Of a DNA stretch of 64,000 nucleotides, positions 1 to 7,946 are shown in pieces. The stretch is from Flavicella sp963932955 (GTDB lineage: Bacteria > Bacteroidota > Bacteroidia > Flavobacteriales > Flavobacteriaceae). Every line of letters starts with the position of its first letter. Position 1 is the first letter of the stretch. Position numbers and translations under genes: made by a program. Location of the stretch: NCBI GenBank assembly GCA_963932955.1, contig CAWVRK010000001.1:62001-126000 (forward strand), read 5' to 3'. A model generated the notes under the pieces. The model did not search any database and was not told where the DNA came from. It worked only from the letters and a program-made list of their open reading frames with translations.

Positions 1-525
1 TTGGCAGGTGGAGTGGCCGTTTTGTACGTAGGAGCTGCGAGTGAACTCGAAATGAAAGAAAAGAAAGACCGTGTAGACGATGCATTGCACGCCACAAGAG
101 CAGCAGTTGAAGAAGGAATTGTTGCTGGTGGAGGTGTGGCATTGGCAAGAGCCAAAGACGCGCTCGAGGCTGTTGCGATTGAAAATGCCGACGAACAAAC
201 CGGTGTAAATATCTTGGACAGAGCGATTGAAGAGCCTTTGCGCCAAATTGTTGAAAATGCAGGCGGAGAAGGTTCCGTAGTCGTTTCTAAAGTTCTTGAA
301 GGAAAAGGAGATTACGGTTTCAACGCCAAAACAGGAGACTATGTTCAGATGCTTGCAGCTGGAATCATCGATCCTACAAAAGTAACGCGCATCGCCTTAG
401 AAAATGCTGCCTCCGTAGCAGGCATGATCTTGACAACAGCTTGCACCCTTTCTGAGATCAAAACAGAAGGCGGTGGAGACGCACACCCTCCGATGGGTGG
501 CGCTGGCATGCCAGGCATGATGTAA
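1..525 (+). CDS. groL: 60 kDa chaperonin GroEL, C-terminal part (5' end outside window)
   Basis: This is roughly the last third of the ATP-dependent chaperonin GroEL, which forms the double-ring folding chamber with GroES in the cytoplasm. The reading frame is open to the window edge, and the first codon (ttg) is an internal Leu, not a start. The family-typical stretches LAGGVAVLYVGAASE, EMKEKKDRVDDALHATRAAV and EEGIVAGGGVAL lie at the beginning of the visible part; they form the intermediate and equatorial domains. The tail ends in the Gly/Met-rich sequence GGAGMPGMM usual for GroEL C-termini. The gene stops 17 nt before a strong hairpin terminator. groS is expected upstream, outside the window. 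Identification is certain; only the left end is missing. Confidence 0.98.
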   Translation: MAGGVAVLYVGAASELEMKEKKDRVDDALHATRAAVEEGIVAGGGVALARAKDALEAVAIENADEQTGVNILDRAIEEPLRQIVENAGGEGSVVVSKVLEGKGDYGFNAKTGDYVQMLAAGIIDPTKVTRIALENAASVAGMILTTACTLSEIKTEGGGDAHPPMGGAGMPGMM

Positions 526-541
526 GCAAACAATTATTTAC

Positions 542-579
542 AAAACGGCCCGTTTGAAATTTCAAACGGGCCGTTTTTT
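542..579. terminator. Bidirectional rho-independent terminator after groL
   Basis: A perfect 17-bp inverted repeat (542-558 and 561-577, core CGGCCCGTTTGAA) with a 2-nt centre is followed by a T run on the plus strand and preceded by an A run. It serves groL on the plus strand. Because it abuts the stop codon of the minus-strand gene ending at 578, it also serves the convergent metal operon. Confidence 0.93.
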
Positions 580-919
580 ATTCCCTATATTGACAACAAA
601 AGTGCAGTTTTTCATACAACTCCTCTGTAGCTTTTAAGGTATCCACATCGTGCCCAACTGCCAAAATAGATTTTGCCAAAGTGTCTTTAGATGTTTTGTA
701 GGAATTGAAAATCAATTTCAATGTTTTGGAATGCATGTCCCAAGAGGCATACTTTACCCCTTTTGTTCGCAAGGCCGCTTTTTCAATGCGCGCTTTGCAC
801 ATCTCACAATTTCCATTTACCAAGACAAGCCAATGCTCACTTTTTGATTTTTTTTCTTGGGATTGTGCTTGCATTGTCAAAGCAAAAAACAAGAGACAGA
901 TAAGGATTTTTGTTTTCAT
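578..919 (-). CDS. Secreted heavy-metal-associated (HMA) domain protein
   Basis: A 113-aa protein with an N-terminal signal peptide (residues 1-20, MKTKILICLLFFALTMQAQS), so it is probably exported to the periplasm. Residues 33-95 look like an HMA fold. The metal-binding loop GNCEMCKARIEKAA has the CxxC pair C38/C41, followed by a GVKYASWD strand typical of heavy-metal-associated domains. A second thiol site, the Cys pair C108-C109 in HFCCQYRE, sits at the extreme C-terminus. The start is 11 nt after the stop of the TonB-dependent receptor, so it is the last gene of a three-gene minus-strand operon. A periplasmic copper or other soft-metal chaperone role is inferred from the motif and neighbours. 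The exact metal cannot be read from sequence. Confidence 0.85.
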   Translation of the reverse strand: MKTKILICLLFFALTMQAQSQEKKSKSEHWLVLVNGNCEMCKARIEKAALRTKGVKYASWDMHSKTLKLIFNSYKTSKDTLAKSILAVGHDVDTLKATEELYEKLHFCCQYRE

Positions 920-930
920 TTCATTTGTTT

Positions 931-3189
931 TTAAATTTGATAACGAAGTCCTCCGTAAAACATTCTTCCCACGATAGGAGCATATACTAGGGTGGTGTCA
1001 AAATAAGGACCAAAAGGATCGGCAACTCCAAGTATCGGATTCTTCTGTGTTTTATTTGTCAAGTTCTCTCCTCCTACATAGAGCTCAACTTTTGGAGAAA
1101 ACACATGTGTGACTTGGGCAGACACCAACGCATAGGGTTTCGACTTATTTGGCATCTTATAAGCCGCTGGGTTTGAAGCTGTACTCGGAATTCTTTTACT
1201 CCCTAGCCAATTGTAGGTGGCATCCCATTTCCACAAAGAAGCCCGTTTGGTTGCCGTTGTTTTGTAACTCATATTCGCAAAAAAGCGGTCTTGGGCTTGT
1301 AAGGCTTTTTGAATGGTTCCTCCTTTGAAAGGCTGCGCTACATCGAAGTGCTTGTAGGCTGTTCGGAAATCAATACCGGTTGTCAATTCAAAATTGAGTT
1401 CCACTTGAAGCGAAACAGCTTTTGAGTTTTCAGAACTATTGTACACCCTTACTTCTTGAGGCGAATGGTCGTAGTCGGCAAGAACTTGATTTTGAAAATC
1501 GGTTCTGTACAAATCAAAAGCAAGGGTTCCTTTTCTTTCCCGCAACAAAAATCGATGCAAATAACTCAAGCCGTAATTCCACGCTTTTTCAGGATCCAAA
1601 CCGTAAATTTTTCCTCCTGTTGCTTCTAGGTGCATGGAACGAGATGAGGCAAATAGCTGTTGGTTTTCTGCAAAAATAGCGGCAGCTCTTCTCCCACTCC
1701 CTACAGACGCTTTGAAGACTCCATTTTTCCAAGGTTCGTAACGCACATGCAATCGAGGAGTTGCAAAAACCCCCAAGAGGTTGTGCGCGTCGATTCGCAA
1801 ACCGGCTATCAAGGTAACCGCTTCCAAATTGTCGTAAGTGTATTCAAAAAAAGCACCCACAGAACGTTCTGTTCGCGTGTAATCTGTAAGATTGTCATTG
1901 AACGTTTTGACCCTCTCAACATAGTCGTCGTAGTTAAAATTCACGCCTGTTTTGAATTGGTGTTGGGTATTCCCCAAAATGGATTGAAAAACAGTGTTCA
2001 CATAGCCGCTTTTATGGACGATGTCGTACACGTTTAATCCATAATAAGAATCTTGTTGGTGGCGACTAAAGGCGGTTTGCACACCAAAACTTTGGTAGGG
2101 TTTTTCTTTGAAAACATAACCCAATTTTGCAGTGGTTTCAAAACGCTCTGTATCAATTTCAGAACCGTATGCGTCGGTCGAAAAACGATCTGACTTCGGA
2201 TTGAAATTCACTGCACCCATTTGCTTTTCATCTTTGAGGTATTTCAAGTCTATAAAACTGATCCATCCTGATGCTGGATTTGTGTATTGCCAACGGTTCA
2301 TCAGTGTGACTTGTTCGCTCAAAGGCAGGTCTAAAAACAAATCTTGATTCCGATCTATTTTTGCGGAGCGTTTGTTTCCGTGAAGGTACAGTCCTGAGCT
2401 CCATGTTTTGGATAGCTTTTTTGTAAGGTGTGCATTCACCTCTCGTCTTCCGGTCCCTGAGGTGTAAAAGTTTAAAAAGAACTTGTCGTCTGTTCGCGGC
2501 TTCTTCAACTCTGTATTGATTTGGCCTGAAATACTCTCAAAGCCGTTTGTCACGGAGCCTACTCCTTTTGTTACTTGAATGCTTTGGATCCAGGTGCCAG
2601 GAATAAAACTCATCCCATAGGCTTGAGAGGCCCCTCGAATGGACGGGATGTTTTCTTGAGTTACCAGTAAATATGGACTTTTCAGTCCGAGCATTTGGAT
2701 TTGCTTTGTTCCCGTCAAAGCGTCAGAGAAATTTACATCAATCGACGGGTTGGTTTCAAAACTTTCAGAAAGATTGCAGCAGGCAGCTTTTAAGAGCTCT
2801 TGCTCGTGAATGTAAAGGCTGTTGGTAGCGCCTAAAAAAGCAACTGTCGTCGCTTTTTTCTTTGCTCTGACCACAACTTCCTCCAAGGTGCCAAGTTCCT
2901 TTAATCGATGATGTAATTCCTGTGTACCTACTATGTCTAGCGTGTCTGTCTGGTAACCTACATAACTGATAACCAACTTATTTGTATTTGGGGAGCTTGG
3001 TATTTCAAACCAACCTTCGGTATTGGTAGTTCCGCCAAGGGACGTACCCATCCAATAAACGGAAGCGCCTGCCAAACCTTTTATGCCGTTGGCTGTTGTT
3101 TTCACCATAACCATTCCTTTGAGCTGTTCTTGTGAAATACAGCCCCATGAAATGGTTAAAAAAAACAAAAATAATGTGCTTTTTTTCAT
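931..3189 (-). CDS. TonB-dependent receptor with carboxypeptidase-regulatory-like N-terminal domain
   Basis: A 752-aa outer-membrane receptor. I chose the ATG at 3189 (MKKSTLFLFFLTISWGCIS, signal peptide) over an in-frame ATG 14 codons upstream, which would add a charged leader. Residues about 25-110 form a CarboxypepD_reg-like beta domain (GLAGASVYWMGTSLGG, LVISYVGYQTDTL) common in Bacteroidota receptors. The plug follows (SIDVNFSDALTGTKQIQMLG, then GVGSVTNGFESISGQIN), and the rest is a 22-strand barrel type with a C-terminal aromatic-rich strand ending GRMFYGGLRYQI. It lies between a HYC_CC_PP-type protein and an HMA protein in one operon, which suggests import of a metal such as copper rather than a glycan. 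No SusD partner is present. The substrate is inferred. Confidence 0.93.
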   Translation of the reverse strand: MKKSTLFLFFLTISWGCISQEQLKGMVMVKTTANGIKGLAGASVYWMGTSLGGTTNTEGWFEIPSSPNTNKLVISYVGYQTDTLDIVGTQELHHRLKELGTLEEVVVRAKKKATTVAFLGATNSLYIHEQELLKAACCNLSESFETNPSIDVNFSDALTGTKQIQMLGLKSPYLLVTQENIPSIRGASQAYGMSFIPGTWIQSIQVTKGVGSVTNGFESISGQINTELKKPRTDDKFFLNFYTSGTGRREVNAHLTKKLSKTWSSGLYLHGNKRSAKIDRNQDLFLDLPLSEQVTLMNRWQYTNPASGWISFIDLKYLKDEKQMGAVNFNPKSDRFSTDAYGSEIDTERFETTAKLGYVFKEKPYQSFGVQTAFSRHQQDSYYGLNVYDIVHKSGYVNTVFQSILGNTQHQFKTGVNFNYDDYVERVKTFNDNLTDYTRTERSVGAFFEYTYDNLEAVTLIAGLRIDAHNLLGVFATPRLHVRYEPWKNGVFKASVGSGRRAAAIFAENQQLFASSRSMHLEATGGKIYGLDPEKAWNYGLSYLHRFLLRERKGTLAFDLYRTDFQNQVLADYDHSPQEVRVYNSSENSKAVSLQVELNFELTTGIDFRTAYKHFDVAQPFKGGTIQKALQAQDRFFANMSYKTTATKRASLWKWDATYNWLGSKRIPSTASNPAAYKMPNKSKPYALVSAQVTHVFSPKVELYVGGENLTNKTQKNPILGVADPFGPYFDTTLVYAPIVGRMFYGGLRYQI

Positions 3190-3273
3190 GTGTTCTAATT
3201 TATTTATTTTCAAAAATTTTAAAATTCGCAAGGGAATTCCAAAAGCGATCCTGCTACTTGAAGATAAATAAAA

Positions 3274-3699
3274 TTAAATTAAAAAAGATTCGTAAAGGAC
3301 AATTTTGTCTGTTAAAAGAGGAGGGGGTCTGTAAACAGAAACTGGGTAGGAATTTACGGTTACTGCCGAGAGAGTAGAAAGTTCTAAAACCGGAAACACC
3401 GCATAAAACTGCCCCAGCTTTGAGGGAGTTACTTTTGTCGTTTTCTCTAAAAAATTAGATCCTTGAAGGACCTTTGTTTCTTCGCTACAACAGGATGTTT
3501 TTGTTACTTGAGAAATTTGTCGCTCAGCAGTACAAATATCCTTTTGTGGTTCCATTCCACATCCCTCTGCAGTGAGGTAATAAGAAACCGAAACAACTTC
3601 ACCTCCACACAAATGCTTACTGACAGAGAAGGAAGTACTCGAAAACAGCAGCAGCAATGCTAAAAAAAAGACGCCTGTTTTGAATGCAAAATGTTTCAT
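3274..3699 (-). CDS. HYC_CC_PP family protein
   Basis: A 141-aa protein with an N-terminal hydrophobic segment (residues 8-25, VFFLALLLLFSSTSFSVS), a signal peptide or anchor. The visible motifs give the family its name: H29-L30-C31-G-G (the HYC position, here HLC), a Cys pair C70-C71 in KTSCCSEE, and a prolines motif YRPPPL at 124-128 near the end. Further cysteines at 47 and 56 suggest disulfides or metal ligation. As I recall it, the family is restricted to Bacteroidota and often precedes TonB-dependent receptors with HMA partners; its biochemical role is not established. It is the first gene of the operon. A TAAATTTG -7 element lies only 4 nt upstream of the ATG. Confidence 0.78.
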   Translation of the reverse strand: MKHFAFKTGVFFLALLLLFSSTSFSVSKHLCGGEVVSVSYYLTAEGCGMEPQKDICTAERQISQVTKTSCCSEETKVLQGSNFLEKTTKVTPSKLGQFYAVFPVLELSTLSAVTVNSYPVSVYRPPPLLTDKIVLYESFLI

Positions 3700-3703
3700 G
3701 AAA

Positions 3704-3711
3704 CAAATTTA
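3704..3711 (-). promoter_or_regulatory. Candidate -7 element (TAAATTTG) for the metal-uptake operon
   Basis: Reading the minus strand, TAAATTTG is a perfect match to the Bacteroidota TAnnTTTG consensus. It is 4 nt from the ATG at 3699, so transcription would start at or very near the start codon. No clear TTG -33 box is visible at the expected distance, so the call is moderate. Confidence 0.4.
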
Positions 3712-3823
3712 AGCCAATTGACTGGATTTTTTTCTAATTATTCTGTTAAAAAAGCGTGTCTTTTCCTTATTTATCAAAACAAATCTAAGAGAATGCAATG
3801 GCAATATCTAATCGAAAATATAG

Positions 3824-3854
3824 TTGTAGAACCTTTGCATAATTACTAACTTCG
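3824..3854 (+). promoter_or_regulatory. Candidate purH promoter
   Basis: A TTG at 3824-3826 is followed, after 20 nt, by TAACTTCG at 3847-3854. This is a one-mismatch form of TAnnTTTG with the usual 19-21 nt spacing of Bacteroidota promoters. The purH ATG is 23 nt downstream of the -7 element. Confidence 0.5.
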
Positions 3855-3877
3855 CAGAAAATTTTACACTCCCTAAA

Positions 3878-5404
3878 ATGAGCACGAACAAAACAGCAAA
3901 ATCCGCCTTAATTTCGGTTTTCCACAAAGAGGGCTTGGCACCTATTGTAAAGAAGTTAAACGAGTTAAACATTACTATTTACACTACTGGTGGTACAGAA
4001 ACTTTCATCAAAGAATTGGGCATAGACGTTGTTCGTGTCGAAGATCTAACCTCCTATCCTTCCATTTTGGGGGGGCGTGTCAAAACACTGCACCCCAAGG
4101 TGTTTGGTGGAATTTTAAACCGACGAGACAACGAAAGTGACCAGGCACAATTGCAAGAATTTGAAATCCCGGAAATGGACCTCGTAATTGTCGATTTGTA
4201 CCCCTTCGAAAAAACGGTTGCAAGTGCTGCTCCTGAACAAGAAATCATTGAAAAAATAGACATCGGTGGTATTTCACTTATCAGAGCTGCAGCCAAAAAC
4301 TTCAAAGATGTTGTTTGTATTTCTTCTCGTGATCAGTACGAAGACTACTTGGAAATCATCAGCGCTAGCAAAGGAGCGACCACTTTGGAAGAACGCAGAT
4401 CCTTTGCCGCAAAATCATTCGCAGTTTCCAGTCACTACGACACGGCAATCTTCAACTACTTGAACGATGACCAACCTGTCTTTAGACAAAGTTTTGACAA
4501 GGTAAAACCATTGCGTTACGGGGAAAACCCACATCAAAAAGGATTTTTCTATGGAAACCTTCAAGAGTTGTTTGACCAAGTACACGGAAAAGAATTGTCT
4601 TTCAACAATCTTTTGGACGTAGATGCTGCTGTCAATTTGATTCGAGAGTTTCAAGGAGAAGCGCCTACATTTGCAATTTTAAAACACAACAATGCTTGTG
4701 GTTTTTCGCAGAGAGACACCTTGGTAAAAGCCTATGTGGATGCCTTGGCCGGAGACCCAACGTCTGCTTTTGGAGGCGTATTGATTGCCAATAAAGAAAT
4801 TGACGAAGCTACGGCTACTGAAATTCACAGTTTGTTCTGTGAAGTGGTGATTGCCCCTTCTTATTCTGCAACTGCACTGCAACTGCTAAAAGGAAAGAAA
4901 AACAGGATTCTCTTGATACAAAAAGACATTGAATTCCCAAATACCAGCTACCGAACAGCTTTGAACGGTGTTCTGGTTCAAGAACCGAACAACAAGACCG
5001 ACTGTGTGGAAGACTTGAAAAACGTCACCAAAAGAAAGGTTACCCAAGCAGAAATTGAAGACCTTTTGTTTGCTTCAAAAATTTGCAAACACACAAAATC
5101 AAACACCATTATTTTGGTCAAAAACAAGCAGCTCTGTGCTGGCGGAACAGGACAAACCTCAAGAGTAGATGCTCTCGAACAAGCGATCACCAAAGCCAAT
5201 AATTTCAACTTTGATCTCAAAGGAGCTGTCATGGCGAGTGACGCCTTTTTTCCATTCCCTGACTGTGTCGAAATTGCTGGAAATGCAGGAATCGAAGCCG
5301 TGATTCAACCCGGTGGTTCTATCAAGGACAAATTGTCCATCGATTATTGTGATGAAAACAACATCGGAATGGTTTTTACTGGGACACGTCATTTTAAACA
5401 TTAA
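3878..5404 (+). CDS. purH: Bifunctional AICAR formyltransferase / IMP cyclohydrolase
   Basis: PurH (508 aa, normal length) catalyses the last two steps of de novo purine synthesis: formyl transfer to AICAR and ring closure to IMP. The N-terminal MGS-like cyclohydrolase domain begins SALISVFHKEGLAPIVKKL and carries ITIYTTGGTETF and GGRVKTLHPKVFGGIL. The transformylase domain contains LRYGENPHQKGFFY and the catalytic Lys-His pair in ILKHNNACGFS (K268-H269). The C-terminus GIEAVIQPGGSIKD and MVFTGTRHFKH is family-typical. A candidate promoter lies just upstream. mreB begins 77 nt after its stop, with its own -7 element. Identification is secure. Confidence 0.98.
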   Translation: MSTNKTAKSALISVFHKEGLAPIVKKLNELNITIYTTGGTETFIKELGIDVVRVEDLTSYPSILGGRVKTLHPKVFGGILNRRDNESDQAQLQEFEIPEMDLVIVDLYPFEKTVASAAPEQEIIEKIDIGGISLIRAAAKNFKDVVCISSRDQYEDYLEIISASKGATTLEERRSFAAKSFAVSSHYDTAIFNYLNDDQPVFRQSFDKVKPLRYGENPHQKGFFYGNLQELFDQVHGKELSFNNLLDVDAAVNLIREFQGEAPTFAILKHNNACGFSQRDTLVKAYVDALAGDPTSAFGGVLIANKEIDEATATEIHSLFCEVVIAPSYSATALQLLKGKKNRILLIQKDIEFPNTSYRTALNGVLVQEPNNKTDCVEDLKNVTKRKVTQAEIEDLLFASKICKHTKSNTIILVKNKQLCAGGTGQTSRVDALEQAITKANNFNFDLKGAVMASDAFFPFPDCVEIAGNAGIEAVIQPGGSIKDKLSIDYCDENNIGMVFTGTRHFKH

Positions 5405-5410
5405 TTTCAC

Positions 5411-5418
5411 TAAATTTG
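5411..5418 (+). promoter_or_regulatory. Candidate -7 element (TAAATTTG) for mreB
   Basis: A perfect TAnnTTTG match lies 7 nt after the purH stop and 63 nt before the mreB ATG. It suggests that the cell-shape cluster can be transcribed independently of purH. No convincing -33 box was seen. Confidence 0.4.
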
Positions 5419-5481
5419 AAGGATGCTTTGTCTAAAAGACAAATGCACACTTCAAATTAACTTAATTCAACAAAGAGCACT

Positions 5482-6510
5482 ATGGGTTTTTTCGATTTTA
5501 TGATTGAGGACGTTGCAATCGATTTAGGAACGGCAAACACGCTTATTATCCACAATGGAAAAGTAGTGATTGATTCCCCTTCTATCGTTGCGAGAGATCG
5601 CGTATCAGGTAAAATCATTGCAACGGGTCAGAAAGCAAATCTAATGCAGGGAAAAACACATGAAAACATCAAGACCATCCGCCCTCTAAAAGATGGCGTA
5701 ATTGCTGATTTTCAAGCCTCTGAAGAAATGATCAAAGAATTTATTCGCAACATTCCTTCGATCAAAAAAAGACTTTTTCCACCGGCATTGCGTATGGTAA
5801 TTTGCATCCCCTCCGGAATTACTGAAGTAGAAAAACGAGCCGTCCGCGACTCTGCAATGCACATGAATGCCAAGGAAATTTACCTCATTTTTGAACCGAT
5901 GGCAGCAGCGATTGGAGTGGGCATCGACATCATGGAGCCCAAGGGAAATATGATCATCGATATCGGAGGAGGAACCACTGAAATTGCAGTGATTGCTCTG
6001 GGTGGAATTGTCTGTGACAAGTCTGTAAAAGTAGCGGGAGACGTCTTTACCGCAGACATTACTTATTACATGCGGACACAACACAACTTGTTTGTCGGGG
6101 AAACGACAGCAGAAAAAATAAAAATTCAAATTGGTGCTGCAACGGAAGATTTGGACACTCCTCCAGATGACATGCTTGTCCAAGGCCGAGATTTGTTGAC
6201 AGGAAAACCCAAACAAGTACAAGTGTCTTTTCGAGAGATTGCCAAAGCATTGGACAAGTCGATTTTGCGTATTGAAGATGCTGTCATGGAAACCTTGTCA
6301 AAAACCCCTCCAGAATTGGCGGCAGACATCTACAATACCGGAATTTATTTGGCTGGCGGTGGCTCCATGTTAAAAGGACTTGACAAACGCCTCTCTCAAA
6401 AAACAGACTTGCCCGTCTATATTGCCGAAGACCCCTTAAGGGCCGTGGTAAGAGGAACCGGTATTGCCTTGAAAAATATCGAAACTTTCAACAATGTATT
6501 GTTGAAGTAA
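5482..6510 (+). CDS. mreB: Rod shape-determining protein MreB
   Basis: MreB (342 aa) is the bacterial actin homologue whose membrane-bound filaments organise lateral cell-wall synthesis. The phosphate-1 loop region DLGTANTLI is near residue 15, GGTTEIAVIALGGIV is the phosphate-2 region near 160, and LAGGGSMLKGLDKRL is the adenosine-binding segment near 290. The short N-terminus MGFFDFMIEDVAIDLG is family-typical and supports this start. It leads mreB-mreC-mreD-mrdA-rodA, the canonical elongasome cluster. The 104-nt gap to mreC is the largest in the cluster. Identification is secure. Confidence 0.98.
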   Translation: MGFFDFMIEDVAIDLGTANTLIIHNGKVVIDSPSIVARDRVSGKIIATGQKANLMQGKTHENIKTIRPLKDGVIADFQASEEMIKEFIRNIPSIKKRLFPPALRMVICIPSGITEVEKRAVRDSAMHMNAKEIYLIFEPMAAAIGVGIDIMEPKGNMIIDIGGGTTEIAVIALGGIVCDKSVKVAGDVFTADITYYMRTQHNLFVGETTAEKIKIQIGAATEDLDTPPDDMLVQGRDLLTGKPKQVQVSFREIAKALDKSILRIEDAVMETLSKTPPELAADIYNTGIYLAGGGSMLKGLDKRLSQKTDLPVYIAEDPLRAVVRGTGIALKNIETFNNVLLK

Positions 6511-6614
6511 AAAGACAGTCGGTTCGTGAAAATTGGTCTCAAAACTAGGGAAAATGAGCTGCAGTCTAAATTTCTAAAAAACACAGTAAAGACAAATCAA
6601 CATCTTTTTTTCTA

Positions 6615-7424
6615 ATGCAGCAACTTGTTTCCTTTATTGAAAAACATAAATTTGTATTGCTTTTCTTATTCTTGGAAGTGCTGGCCTTTCTTTTTACAAT
6701 TCAATCTAAATCCTACCACAAAAGCCAATTCATCAATTCTGCAAATTCGATAACTGGAGGGCTTTTCAAAAACTACAATTCCTTTTTTACCTTTACCTCC
6801 TTGAAATCTGAAAACAATCGCCTGCACCTTGAAAACACGCTTTTGAGGAATGCATTGGACCTCAAATCTGATGAGATTTTATCGAGACAAAGAGATAGCA
6901 CGTCTCAAAAATACACCTACATCGCTGCTAAAATCATTCGAAACAGCTATGTACACAGAAACAATGTGCTGACAATCGACAAAGGAAGCAAAGATGGCTT
7001 GACTATTGACATGGGTGTTGTCAATAGCGAAAGTATCATTGGCATTGTAAACGATGTGTCTGAAAACTATGCAACGGTCCTATCGATACTCAATGAAAAA
7101 TCCAACATCAATGCGCGTTTGAAAAACAGTTCTTATTTTGGCTCTTTGGGTTGGAATGGAAAAAACCACAAAACCGCTCAGTTGTATGACATTCAAAGAC
7201 AAGCTCCCCTCGAAATTGGAGATACGATTGTCAGCGGCAGCAGGTCTATGCTGTTCCCTGACGGAATTGAAATCGGAACGGTATCAAGTTTTGAGGCGGG
7301 CAATAAAAAATACAAAAACATCCAAATAAGACTGGCTACAGACATGAGCAATTTAGGTCATGTATATGTTGTGAAAAATAGAGACAAAAAAGAAATCAAG
7401 CAATTAGAAAACAACAATGACTAG
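6615..7424 (+). CDS. mreC: Rod shape-determining protein MreC
   Basis: MreC (269 aa) is a bitopic periplasmic scaffold of the elongasome that connects MreB/MreD to PBP2 and RodA. A single transmembrane segment lies at residues 12-30 (KFVLLFLFLEVLAFLFTI). It is followed by a coiled-coil stretch (SLKSENNRLHLENTLLRNAL) and beta-rich domains containing NVLTIDKGSKDGLTIDMGVV and GDTIVSGSRSMLFPDGIEIG, both recognisable MreC motifs. The charged tail (KNRDKKEIKQLENNND) is dispensable-looking. Its last codons overlap the mreD start by 8 nt, which indicates translational coupling. Confidence 0.96.
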   Translation: MQQLVSFIEKHKFVLLFLFLEVLAFLFTIQSKSYHKSQFINSANSITGGLFKNYNSFFTFTSLKSENNRLHLENTLLRNALDLKSDEILSRQRDSTSQKYTYIAAKIIRNSYVHRNNVLTIDKGSKDGLTIDMGVVNSESIIGIVNDVSENYATVLSILNEKSNINARLKNSSYFGSLGWNGKNHKTAQLYDIQRQAPLEIGDTIVSGSRSMLFPDGIEIGTVSSFEAGNKKYKNIQIRLATDMSNLGHVYVVKNRDKKEIKQLENNND

Positions 7425-7935
7425 AATAAATAGCCTCCTTGCATTCCGATTTGTCTTGCTGATACTCCTTCAGGTATTGGTCATGAACAACATCAACTTT
7501 TTGGGATACCTCAACCCTAACCTGTACATCTTGTTTGTTTTTTTGTACCCCTTAAAAGAAAAAAACACTACTTTTTTATGGGTTTGTTTTCTCCTTGGCC
7601 TAAGCATCGACTTCTTTTCAAATTCGGGTGGAATCAATGCGGCTGCAACCGTCTGTATCGCCTATGTGAGACTGAAATTACTCAAAGTGATTTTAAACAG
7701 AAAGGATTTGGACCTCAAACTGTTCCAATTGAGAAGCGAATCTTTGATGAGCATCCTTCTCTTTGTCGGTACGCTGACATTTCTGCATCATTTCATCATT
7801 TTTAGCTTGGAATACTACAGTTGGAAAAACGTAGACACCATTTTACACAAAACATGGACAACAAGTGTTTTTACACTCTTTTTAAGTGTATTGAGCATCT
7901 ATCTTTTCGGAAAAAAGAAAACCTTTAATTTTTAA
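7417..7935 (+). CDS. mreD: Rod shape-determining protein MreD
   Basis: A 172-aa polytopic inner-membrane protein placed between mreC and mrdA, as in most rod-shaped bacteria. About five hydrophobic helices are visible (FVLLILLQVLVMNNINFLGY, LYILFVFLYPL, TFLWVCFLLGLSIDFFS, ILLFVGTLTFLHHFII, VFTLFLSVLSIYLFG). The motif GLSIDFFSNSGGINAAAT corresponds to the conserved G-x-x-x-D-x-F segment of MreD. MreD is divergent in sequence, so the call rests on topology, this motif and synteny. The ATG overlaps the mreC end by 8 nt. Confidence 0.93.
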   Translation: MTRINSLLAFRFVLLILLQVLVMNNINFLGYLNPNLYILFVFLYPLKEKNTTFLWVCFLLGLSIDFFSNSGGINAAATVCIAYVRLKLLKVILNRKDLDLKLFQLRSESLMSILLFVGTLTFLHHFIIFSLEYYSWKNVDTILHKTWTTSVFTLFLSVLSIYLFGKKKTFNF

Positions 7936-7946
7936 AACAAACTGTT

